Source: Thermoplasmatota archaeon
Lineage (GTDB): Archaea; Thermoplasmatota; E2; DHVEG-1
Assembly: GCA_016927555.1 (NCBI GenBank)
Contig: JAFGML010000003.1
Location: 1 to 32,293 of the forward strand
Length of the DNA: 32,293 nt
Direction of reading: 5' to 3'
The translations under genes and the position numbers were made by a program. This document shows positions 18,307 through 25,838 of the stretch, in pieces (position 1 is the stretch's first letter; every line of letters begins with the position of its first letter). The notes below the pieces were generated by a model. It was not told where the DNA came from, ran no database searches, and saw nothing but the letters and a program-made list of their open reading frames with translations.

Positions 18307-19407
18307 ATGCAAAGAGACATGCAACAGTGGAAAGCACGAAGGAGTACGCTATATCAGAATTTCTCTGTTCTTCTCGGTAAAGTCCTCCTGTTGTTTCTCA
18401 TTCTTTGTTGTGTGCTTGCAGCCTCGGACACGGGGCAATCAAAGGGTATCAATTATCATCCAACGCCACCATCAGGTCCCTCTGAGGGATACGTCAATAT
18501 CTCGTACACCTACAGCATCATCACGGTGAATCAGGAATCGTTGTGGATGTTTGACTGGGGAGATGGCACCTCTACGGATTGGCTTCAGCTCACAGAAGGG
18601 GAGACCATGATCGCTCAGAGCCATCTCTGGACCCACCATGGAACGTATGACGTCCGTGTGCAATTTAAAAATGAATACTACCCTGATGGCATCTGGTCAT
18701 CACCATTGTCTGTTAGTATTTATGTGATAACGACTGATGCCTACCCTGAACAACCACGGTTGATGACAGGAATTCTCAACGGGTTTGCTGGGTACTCCTA
18801 CGTTTTTTCCGTTTCTACAACAGATCCCCAGGACTCATTTCTCAGCTATCGATTCGACTGGGGAGATAATAATCATGAAACAGGGTGGACAACGTTCATT
18901 CCTTCAGGTTCCCTGCTGAGTGCATCCTGTACTTGGGAGTCTGCGGGAGTGTATGCTGTGAAAGTACAATCGCAGAATCAATACGGACTGGAATCTCTCT
19001 GGTCAGAGCCAGTGGAGGTGACGATAACAAGTCAAACACAAGACACTGGTCTCATCACCTTTGTTGAGGTGAATAGCGTTCGCCATCGTATAGAATTCTC
19101 CTCAGAATACAATGCGAGATTCTACAACACAACAAGTGGCAGGGCAACAGCGCTTGTTCACAACGGCCAAGGAGATTTTTTGGTGGATGATGATGCGGAT
19201 GGATGGGCTGACTACCTGTACATCCCTCCCTCTGGAGTTATCATCTCTATCCCTCAGGTAATGATGCAAAAAATCGTTGTTTCTGTAGTTCCCATGATTT
19301 TACTCATCATAGCTCTGGGGATAGTGATTAGTGTTGCTCTCATTATTCTATTGCTAGTGAAATATGGGTATATCTATCTTTATGAAGAAGTCATTGTGGA
19401 AAAATAA
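18307..19407 (+). CDS. membrane-anchored surface protein with two PKD-like domains
   Basis: Two copies of a PKD-like module (MFDWGDGTSTDWLQL...HGTYDVRVQ and RFDWGDNNHETGWTTF...AGVYAVKVQ); N-terminal signal/TM and C-terminal TM. Confidence 0.75.
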   Translation: MQRDMQQWKARRSTLYQNFSVLLGKVLLLFLILCCVLAASDTGQSKGINYHPTPPSGPSEGYVNISYTYSIITVNQESLWMFDWGDGTSTDWLQLTEGETMIAQSHLWTHHGTYDVRVQFKNEYYPDGIWSSPLSVSIYVITTDAYPEQPRLMTGILNGFAGYSYVFSVSTTDPQDSFLSYRFDWGDNNHETGWTTFIPSGSLLSASCTWESAGVYAVKVQSQNQYGLESLWSEPVEVTITSQTQDTGLITFVEVNSVRHRIEFSSEYNARFYNTTSGRATALVHNGQGDFLVDDDADGWADYLYIPPSGVIISIPQVMMQKIVVSVVPMILLIIALGIVISVALIILLLVKYGYIYLYEEVIVEK

Positions 19408-19465
19408 ACGTCCTCTGTGAGAGGAACACAATGTATTTTATGTGCTTCTAATTACCGTCAGTATA

Positions 19466-20461
19466 ATGATATGTCTTGGAATAGAGGGCACAGCACATTC
19501 CATTGGTGTCGGTGTTGTCAAAGACGTCAAAGGCAAGTGCAAGGTGCTGTCGAATCTCATCAAAACCTATAAGCCTGAAAAAGGCGGGATTCATCCACGG
19601 GAAGCAGCGAACCACCATGGGTTGCATATCGCAGCACTCATTCGAGACTCTGTGCAGCAGGCCGCAGTGAACATCTCAGCTGTCGATCTCGTGTCTTTCT
19701 CTCAGGGTCCTGGGCTTGGCCCTTGTCTTCGCACGGTGGCAACCGCAGCACGAGCTCTATCATTAAGTTTAGAAAAACCCCTCATTGGAGTGAATCACTG
19801 TGTAGCTCATCTGGAGATCGGGCGAGGCACTATACACGAATGCACAGACCCGGTGTTGCTGTACGTCTCTGGTGCCAACACCCAAGTAATTGCGTTTGCT
19901 GAGGGGAAGTACCGGGTCTTCGGTGAGACACTCGATGTCGGCATTGGGAATTGCCTTGATAAGTTTGGACGCACCCTTGGACTTGAGTTCCCATGTGGGC
20001 CACGCATTGAACAGCTTTCGGAGCGAGGAACACTGTACCTCCCCTTGCCGTATTCTATCAAAGGTATGGATATCGCATTCTCTGGGCTGCTCACCTCTGC
20101 GGAGGAGTACGTCAGAAAGGGGCATCCTGTTGAAGATGTGTGTTACTCTCTTCAGGAAACCTCGTTTGCGATGTTAACAGAAGTCACAGAGCGTGCGATG
20201 GCTCATACTGAGAAACAGGAAGTCTTACTGGGGGGCGGGGTTGCATCAAACCAACGTCTCCGCATCATGGTTGAGACAATGGCGACAGCCCGTGGGGCCT
20301 CTTTTTTTGTTCCGCGGAAGGAGTTATGTGTGGATAACGGTGCTATGATTGCTTGGTTGGGCCTTGTCATGTACGCGAGTGGCGTGCGCATGAGTCTTGA
20401 CGAAAGCGTGATTAACCAGCGCTTCCGCACGGACATGGTGGAGGTGACCTGGCGTGACTAA
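19466..20461 (+). CDS. kae1: KEOPS complex subunit Kae1 (tRNA t6A37 threonylcarbamoyltransferase)
   Basis: MICLGIEGTAHSIGVGVV, metal-binding NHCVAH, GGGVASNQRLR, ASKOSHA fold motifs; ATG 19466 preferred over track start 19442. Confidence 0.95.
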   Translation: MICLGIEGTAHSIGVGVVKDVKGKCKVLSNLIKTYKPEKGGIHPREAANHHGLHIAALIRDSVQQAAVNISAVDLVSFSQGPGLGPCLRTVATAARALSLSLEKPLIGVNHCVAHLEIGRGTIHECTDPVLLYVSGANTQVIAFAEGKYRVFGETLDVGIGNCLDKFGRTLGLEFPCGPRIEQLSERGTLYLPLPYSIKGMDIAFSGLLTSAEEYVRKGHPVEDVCYSLQETSFAMLTEVTERAMAHTEKQEVLLGGGVASNQRLRIMVETMATARGASFFVPRKELCVDNGAMIAWLGLVMYASGVRMSLDESVINQRFRTDMVEVTWRD

Positions 20462-21077
20462 GAATATTCTCTACCGAGGCGCGGAAGCAGAGATTCACCT
20501 CGCGACGTACATGGGGCGGACCGTGGTGCAGAAACAACGGGTGGTGAAACGCTATCGCATCAAGGAGCTTGATTCCTGGTTGATTGCCTCACGGACGAAA
20601 GAGGAAGCAAAACTCATGACAGAAGCCCGGTCCTATGGCGTCTCAGTACCGATTATCTACGATGTTGATTTAGCTGGCGGTATCATTACTATGGAGTACG
20701 TCGCTGGACAACGTATCAAAGATATTTTAAACACCATGGAGCACCAGACGCGAAAAGAAATCTGTAGAAACATCGGGAGGAACATTGCTCGTTTACATAA
20801 CCATGATATCATTCATGGGGATATCACCACCTCAAACATGATTCTCCTGCAGGACCGCATTTATTTCATCGATTTTGGTTTAGGGTGTAAGAACAGTGAA
20901 CTCGAGGCGAAAGGTGTCGATTTGCACGTGCTCATGGAAGCATTTGAATCGACGCACTCGAAATACTCCTCCTGTTTCCAGGATGTGTTTTCTGGGTACA
21001 GCGAACGCTATGATGGCGACGCATCGCTTGTTAAGCTAAAAATTGAGGATATCGTACGACGTGGACGGTATCGGTGA
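20454..21077 (+). CDS. bud32: KEOPS complex kinase/ATPase Bud32
   Basis: YRGAEAEIHLA, KRYRIKELD, HGDITTSNMIL, YFIDFGLG; GTG start, 8-bp overlap with kae1. Confidence 0.95.
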   Translation: MTKNILYRGAEAEIHLATYMGRTVVQKQRVVKRYRIKELDSWLIASRTKEEAKLMTEARSYGVSVPIIYDVDLAGGIITMEYVAGQRIKDILNTMEHQTRKEICRNIGRNIARLHNHDIIHGDITTSNMILLQDRIYFIDFGLGCKNSELEAKGVDLHVLMEAFESTHSKYSSCFQDVFSGYSERYDGDASLVKLKIEDIVRRGRYR

Positions 21078-21106
21078 AAAAAAAAAAAAGAAAAAGAGAG
21101 GTAATC
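21078..21106 (-). terminator. poly-T tract (minus strand) downstream of the NosD-like gene, in a convergent intergenic region
   Basis: + strand 'aaaaaaaaaaaaagaaaaagagagg', i.e. a T-rich tract on the minus strand just after the stop. Confidence 0.4.
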
Positions 21107-22165
21107 TTAGATCATCACCGTGATGTTGTAGGGTTCTTGTGCAGGATGCCTATCGAACGCGATACCCAAGAAACCTAGGATTACTTTAGGGAGTTTCTGG
21201 AACAATGGCTTTGTTAGTTTAAACCCGATCCAGTTGCTCCAATAGTTTTCATCCCAGGTATTCCGTGATGATAGCTTGAATGTTGCTTGACGCGAGTTGT
21301 CAATGAAATTGTTCATCGTAATTGTATTTTCCTTGCTCGTCGCAAGTAACACTCCCTCCCGTAGGCTCCCTTGGATGATATTGTTTGTGATAGTGTTTGA
21401 CCCAGCACCGGAGAAACGAATATTGACTTCATTGCCCGAGATGTTGTTTCCTTTAATCGTGTTCTCAGTACTTCCCACTCCATTGATGAGGATTCCTTCT
21501 TTTCCGTTATTGATGATAGAATTATTCTTGAGGGAATTATGGTTACTGCTCAGGGAGAGGGAGATGCCCTGTCCAGAGTTGCTGTCAATAGTATTGTACT
21601 GGATAAGATTATAGCTTGATGTCTCAAGCTGAAGGCCAATGTACTCACAGTTCATGATGACATTATTCTGGATGTAATTGTTACTAGACGTTAGACCTAG
21701 TGAGATTCCGTAGGCACCATCTTCGATGATGTTATTTGCTATCTGAACGTTTTGCGCTAACGAAGCCACTTGTACAACAACAACGTTTACCCCGCCTATC
21801 AGGGTAAATCCTGTTAATGTGACGTCGCTTGTCCCGATTTTCACGACAGGATCAACCGTGACTCCTTGTATGACAGTAGTCTCCTTATTTTCACCCATGA
21901 GCGTGATCTTTTTTAATTTCGTGTCAACGTTCTCATTGTACGTCTTGTTGTAGACAAATATCGTATCACCATTCGAAGATGCATCGATGGCCTCTTGAAT
22001 GGTGGAGTAGTTACCAAACCCCGTTCCTCCGACGTATAACCACCCGCGATTCTGAGCGTGGGGATTTGTTGACAGAGTTGTATTACAACCAGACGCCACC
22101 GTGGCTGTAACGACCAGCATAGCTATTCCTATAATTATACCTATTTTCGTTCTTCCTCTCGTCAT
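21107..22165 (-). CDS. NosD-like right-handed parallel beta-helix secreted protein, possible lipobox
   Basis: MTRGRTKIGIIIGIAMLVVTATVASGC signal/lipobox-like; YSTIQEAIDASSNGDTIFVYNKTYNEN; repeated N-N-x-I beta-helix repeats; C-terminal NYWSNW...FDRHPAQEPYNI. Confidence 0.85.
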   Translation of the reverse strand: MTRGRTKIGIIIGIAMLVVTATVASGCNTTLSTNPHAQNRGWLYVGGTGFGNYSTIQEAIDASSNGDTIFVYNKTYNENVDTKLKKITLMGENKETTVIQGVTVDPVVKIGTSDVTLTGFTLIGGVNVVVVQVASLAQNVQIANNIIEDGAYGISLGLTSSNNYIQNNVIMNCEYIGLQLETSSYNLIQYNTIDSNSGQGISLSLSSNHNSLKNNSIINNGKEGILINGVGSTENTIKGNNISGNEVNIRFSGAGSNTITNNIIQGSLREGVLLATSKENTITMNNFIDNSRQATFKLSSRNTWDENYWSNWIGFKLTKPLFQKLPKVILGFLGIAFDRHPAQEPYNITVMI

Positions 22166-22513
22166 AAGGATATTCCTCCCTTGTCAATAATTTGGTTTTA
22201 AAAAAAGAATGGTGTCATTTGATTTAAATGTTTTCAATAAAATTTTATTATAACGAATGTTACAATAAAAAATATTCATCCTTGCAAAGCCCTTGTCTTT
22301 CACCAATCCACTCTTCATCAGATTATTCTTAGATAATCCGCTCAAAACTATGCAACACGGCAAAAGCCGGCAAACGCTTGTCATGTATTTTTCACCAATA
22401 GTAGTTCAGTAGTTCCTGACTTGTTTCTTATTCCATCACACATGAGTCCACCTCCCCTCTAATGCGTATAACCAAGCGATTTATACAAAGATACCTTGGA
22501 GACAACAACATCT

Positions 22514-22521
22514 CTATATAC
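22514..22521 (+). promoter_or_regulatory. TATA box (ctatatac) for the RdgB/Ham1 gene
   Basis: Predicted TSS near 22542, just before ATG 22549. Confidence 0.5.
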
Positions 22522-22548
22522 CTTGTCGTATATCCTGCAGATGGTCAG

Positions 22549-23106
22549 ATGAAAACAGTGTATTTTATCACAGGAAACAAGGGAAAAGTACTCGAAGCTT
22601 CTGAGAAGTTACGACCACTTGGTTTTACAGTTGTACAAAAGGATCTAGGCTATCCTGAGGTGCAAGCCGACACCCTGGAAGAAGTTGCACGGCATGGAAT
22701 TGACCATGTCCGAGAACGATTTCAACACCCCTGCATGGTAGAGGACGCAGGGTTGTTCATCGATGCACTCCATGGATTTCCCGGGGTGTATTCGAAGTAC
22801 GTGTTTTTCACGATAGGATTACCTGGAGTGTTACGGTTACTTGATGATGTCACGGAGAGGACCGCAGTGTTTCGATCGGTGTATGCCTACAGTGAACCAA
22901 AGAAAAAACCCTTTCTTGTCGCTGGTGAGTGCACAGGCGTTATTACATCTACTCTGCGAGGTACCAATGGATTTGGGTATGATCCGATTTTTTGTCCAGA
23001 ATTTGAGAAACGCACGTTTGGGGAAATGACGGTTGATGAGAAAAACCAGTATTCCCATCGTGCAAAAGCTCTCGAGGCACTTGTTGTCAAGCTGAAGAAC
23101 AAATAA
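22549..23106 (+). CDS. XTP/dITP diphosphatase (RdgB/Ham1 family)
   Basis: MKTVYFITGNKGKVLEA, VEDAGLFIDALHGFPGVYSKYV, GFGYDPIF. ATG 22549 preferred over track start 22462. Confidence 0.94.
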   Translation: MKTVYFITGNKGKVLEASEKLRPLGFTVVQKDLGYPEVQADTLEEVARHGIDHVRERFQHPCMVEDAGLFIDALHGFPGVYSKYVFFTIGLPGVLRLLDDVTERTAVFRSVYAYSEPKKKPFLVAGECTGVITSTLRGTNGFGYDPIFCPEFEKRTFGEMTVDEKNQYSHRAKALEALVVKLKNK

Positions 23107-23139
23107 TACTTTTTTAATAAAAAGAAGAAGAGGGGGAGT

Positions 23140-24447
23140 CTAGGAGACTCCGAACACAAAGATGAGGAACACGGTTCCTGTCGCTGTCGCGGTGGCATCA
23201 TCAGCTGTGACGGTGATCGTTGGTTTCCCAAGACCAAGGACAAAGCTCTTGACCGTTGCTTCTTCACCAGTAGGGATGTCCACGGTGCCGGATTTTGTCT
23301 TTCCAATGATGATAAGTCCCCCTTCTAGGTCGATACTCCAGGCGACACCCGTGAGATCCTCGGTGCCGTTGTTCTTGATGGTTGCAGAGACACCCAGGCC
23401 GCCAGTGATGGTGATGATGAGGTTCGATGGTTTCTGGATGGTGAACTCACATGTTTTCTCATCTTCAATATTCCCTGCGTTGTCAACGCTGTAGAAGTAC
23501 ACAGTGTGGTCGCCATCCTCGCTGACGATGAACGGTGCGGTGTATTCAGCATAGGTACCACTATCGACCTTGTACATGGTGTAGTCGACTCCTGAAAGGT
23601 CATCAGTCGCGCTTAAAGTGACCGTGACATCGCTGATGTAGACACCTCCCTGCATGGTTCCATCAAGGGTGCAGGTCGTCTCTGGTGGCGTGGTATCTAC
23701 AGCTCCTGTCCCGAATAGCTGGTAGTTCAAGTCGTGTTCGATGTGATCACTGACGAGCACAGAGATATCTGTCCAGTCAGGGTACCCCCAGAGGGTTCCT
23801 TTGAAGACGGCTTGATGCAGGAGAATACCCCCATGGGTGATATTATGACGTGACCAGCAGGCTTGCGGCGGGTACTCTCCAATCGCTTGGATAGTCACCC
23901 AGTATTTTGTATTAGCCGCAAAATTTGCTGTCTGAGGTAGCTGTGTTGAATAATTCGCTATCCAGTAGGTGTTCCCGTTTGTAGGATGAGTGAAATTGTA
24001 CCAAAACGATCGTGTGATCGATGCGGTCGGAATCGTCCAGTTGTAAATCTGATTTCCAGGTTTATTTTCATCTCCATAGTCATCCCAGAAGATGACACGC
24101 CAGTCCCAGTCATAATCGATGGTTCCTTGGGCGAGTTGGCACTGGAAGTAACCTCCTTGCCATGCGATGCTATCAACCTGTGCAGGCGCTGTGAGTTTGA
24201 AATCATCAGCGGGGAACGCAATGCCATCTGATCGGACTACCGCAACGATAACACCACCGAGCGACCCATGCACACCCATGACATTGTCCCAGATGAGTGC
24301 TCGTGTTGAAGATGGGACGAAGGGTTGCTGTGATGTTGTTGCTGCATCACTAGTGTTTGTGTGTGCCATGACAGCTCCTGAGGAAACCATCAGAAGAGCT
24401 GCCAAGAGAAAAACACCAGCATGTTTCACAATGGGTTTGTTTTTCAT
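23140..24447 (-). CDS. secreted protein with Ig-like/OmpL47-type domain and a C-terminal module shared with the protein at 29113-30831
   Basis: ATG 24447 with strong AGGAGGT RBS; signal peptide KPIVKHAGVFLLAALLMVSSGAVMA; DTTPPETTCTLDG...VDYTMYKVDSGTYAEYTAPFIVSEDGDHTVYFYSVDNAGN. Confidence 0.8.
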   Translation of the reverse strand: MKNKPIVKHAGVFLLAALLMVSSGAVMAHTNTSDAATTSQQPFVPSSTRALIWDNVMGVHGSLGGVIVAVVRSDGIAFPADDFKLTAPAQVDSIAWQGGYFQCQLAQGTIDYDWDWRVIFWDDYGDENKPGNQIYNWTIPTASITRSFWYNFTHPTNGNTYWIANYSTQLPQTANFAANTKYWVTIQAIGEYPPQACWSRHNITHGGILLHQAVFKGTLWGYPDWTDISVLVSDHIEHDLNYQLFGTGAVDTTPPETTCTLDGTMQGGVYISDVTVTLSATDDLSGVDYTMYKVDSGTYAEYTAPFIVSEDGDHTVYFYSVDNAGNIEDEKTCEFTIQKPSNLIITITGGLGVSATIKNNGTEDLTGVAWSIDLEGGLIIIGKTKSGTVDIPTGEEATVKSFVLGLGKPTITVTADDATATATGTVFLIFVFGVS

Positions 24448-24496
24448 TTTTTTACCTCCTCCGAATTTTTTTTCTCCACATTCCCATACAGTAGTA

Positions 24497-24510
24497 CATT
24501 TAAATAATTT
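24497..24510 (-). promoter_or_regulatory. TATA box AAATTATTTAAATG for the Ig-like secreted protein
   Basis: Places the TSS near 24475, between track start 24519 and the preferred ATG 24447. Confidence 0.5.
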
Positions 24511-24645
24511 TTCTTTCAATAATTATATGATATCTCCTTATCTGAGGAGGTATCTCTTTTCAGAATCTACCCTTCCGTCTCCGAGGGATATACAGGGGAA
24601 TACAGGAGGTATGAAATCGTGATTTCGATGCTCGCCTAGGTGTCC

Positions 24646-24692
24646 CCTTCTATAAATCAATCCTCCACATTTTTTATACCCCCTATAGAAGG
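24646..24692. repeat. perfect 9-bp inverted repeat CCTTCTATA-N29-TATAGAAGG
   Basis: Arms 24646-24654 and 24684-24692. Confidence 0.6.
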
Positions 24693-24717
24693 ATTCATTG
24701 TTGTACATTGGCACCGA

Positions 24718-24733
24718 CAAAACGTAAGTTTTG
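24718..24733. repeat. hairpin CAAAAC-GTAA-GTTTTG, overlapping the palindrome TTTGTACAAA (24730-24739)
   Basis: Perfect 6-bp stem with 4-nt loop. Confidence 0.55.
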
Positions 24734-24854
24734 TACAAATTTTTATCTTTCTTTTTAGATACTTTGCTTCTGTTTATCCTAGAGTCACTTATGAAAAAAA
24801 AGACAATGGCTTTTATTACCCTCATCTTGATATCTCCTATCGTAGGGAGAATTC

Positions 24855-25823
24855 ATGGGTTGGAACCCAGAAGATGAGTATCTACAAAACCTTGAGCAAG
24901 TGTCCTTTACCCCTGTTTTTATTCTTGGAGTGCATCGCTCAGGAACTAGTATTCTATACAAAATGCTAACTGCGACAGAGTCGTTTAATCCGGTGACAGC
25001 GTACCACCTTCTCAACTACCATGAACTTCTCACGAATTTTCATCTGGGGCGAGAAGCAGAGGCTCAGCAGCAACTCACCGAATCATTTCACCACCAAGGA
25101 CTGACAGACCGAGGGATCGACCAGTTGGGTATCACCGCTGATTTTGCTGAAGAATACGGATTCCTGCTGAACACAAAAACCACACAAATGTACCTCACAG
25201 ACAACAACAGTGAGCTTTTTATCGAACTGTGCAAAAAAATCCAGTACATCGCGCAGAATCAGAAACCACTCCTGCTGAAGAACCCGTATGATCTCCATAA
25301 CTTCCTCTACCTCAAACAACGATTTCCGCATGCGAAATTCGTATTCATCCATCGTCATCCTTTGAAAACCATCAGCTCAACCCTTGCTGCGCTTCAACTT
25401 CTTCTGAAAAAGAAAAACCCGTACACCGCGCAGTTAGCTCCATGGTATAGACATGTGTTCGCTAACCCCCTGCTCCTTCTGCTCTATCGGTTCTGTTTTT
25501 TACACATACCTTTGATTGGTATGATTTATATCATTTGGTTAACAAAAAAATCCACACGCTACTATCTCAACCATGTTCAGTCTTTACCAAAAGAGGACTA
25601 CGTTGCGATCACTTACGAAGAACTGTGTGTCTCACCGCAACACCTCATCACTCGTATCATGCGGCAATTCTCTCTTCCGATGACTCAGGACCTTGATGTG
25701 TCTTCGATGGTGAAGCCACGAACAGTCAGCATCCATCCTCAGGTGTTTGCTTGTCGTCATTTTATTATGTCGTCGTTGAGGGACTATTGTCAGATGTTTC
25801 AGTACTCCTCTGAAGAGAAGTGA
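24855..25823 (+). CDS. sulfotransferase family protein
   Basis: 5'-phosphosulfate-binding-like loop FILGVHRSGTSILYKML near the N-terminus; FVFIHRHPLKTISS resembles the 3'-phosphate motif. Confidence 0.8.
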   Translation: MGWNPEDEYLQNLEQVSFTPVFILGVHRSGTSILYKMLTATESFNPVTAYHLLNYHELLTNFHLGREAEAQQQLTESFHHQGLTDRGIDQLGITADFAEEYGFLLNTKTTQMYLTDNNSELFIELCKKIQYIAQNQKPLLLKNPYDLHNFLYLKQRFPHAKFVFIHRHPLKTISSTLAALQLLLKKKNPYTAQLAPWYRHVFANPLLLLLYRFCFLHIPLIGMIYIIWLTKKSTRYYLNHVQSLPKEDYVAITYEELCVSPQHLITRIMRQFSLPMTQDLDVSSMVKPRTVSIHPQVFACRHFIMSSLRDYCQMFQYSSEEK

Positions 25824-25838
25824 ACCTTTGATGATTGT

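Noticed and set aside
19411-19425. Hairpin TCCTCT-GTG-AGAGGA between the PKD gene and kae1
   Set aside because: Only a 6-bp stem with no T-run or other context; could be chance, so not promoted to a finding.
22184-22384. 66-aa minus-strand ORF upstream of the NosD-like gene
   Set aside because: AT-rich, no RBS or family motif; probably intergenic. A short GATTAT-CTAAGA-ATAATC hairpin and a TGATGA box-C-like string there were too weak to call a C/D RNA.
24640-24969. 109-aa plus-strand ORF overlapping the sulfotransferase start
   Set aside because: Out of frame with the conserved sulfotransferase P-loop and rich in F/Y/K from AT-rich DNA.
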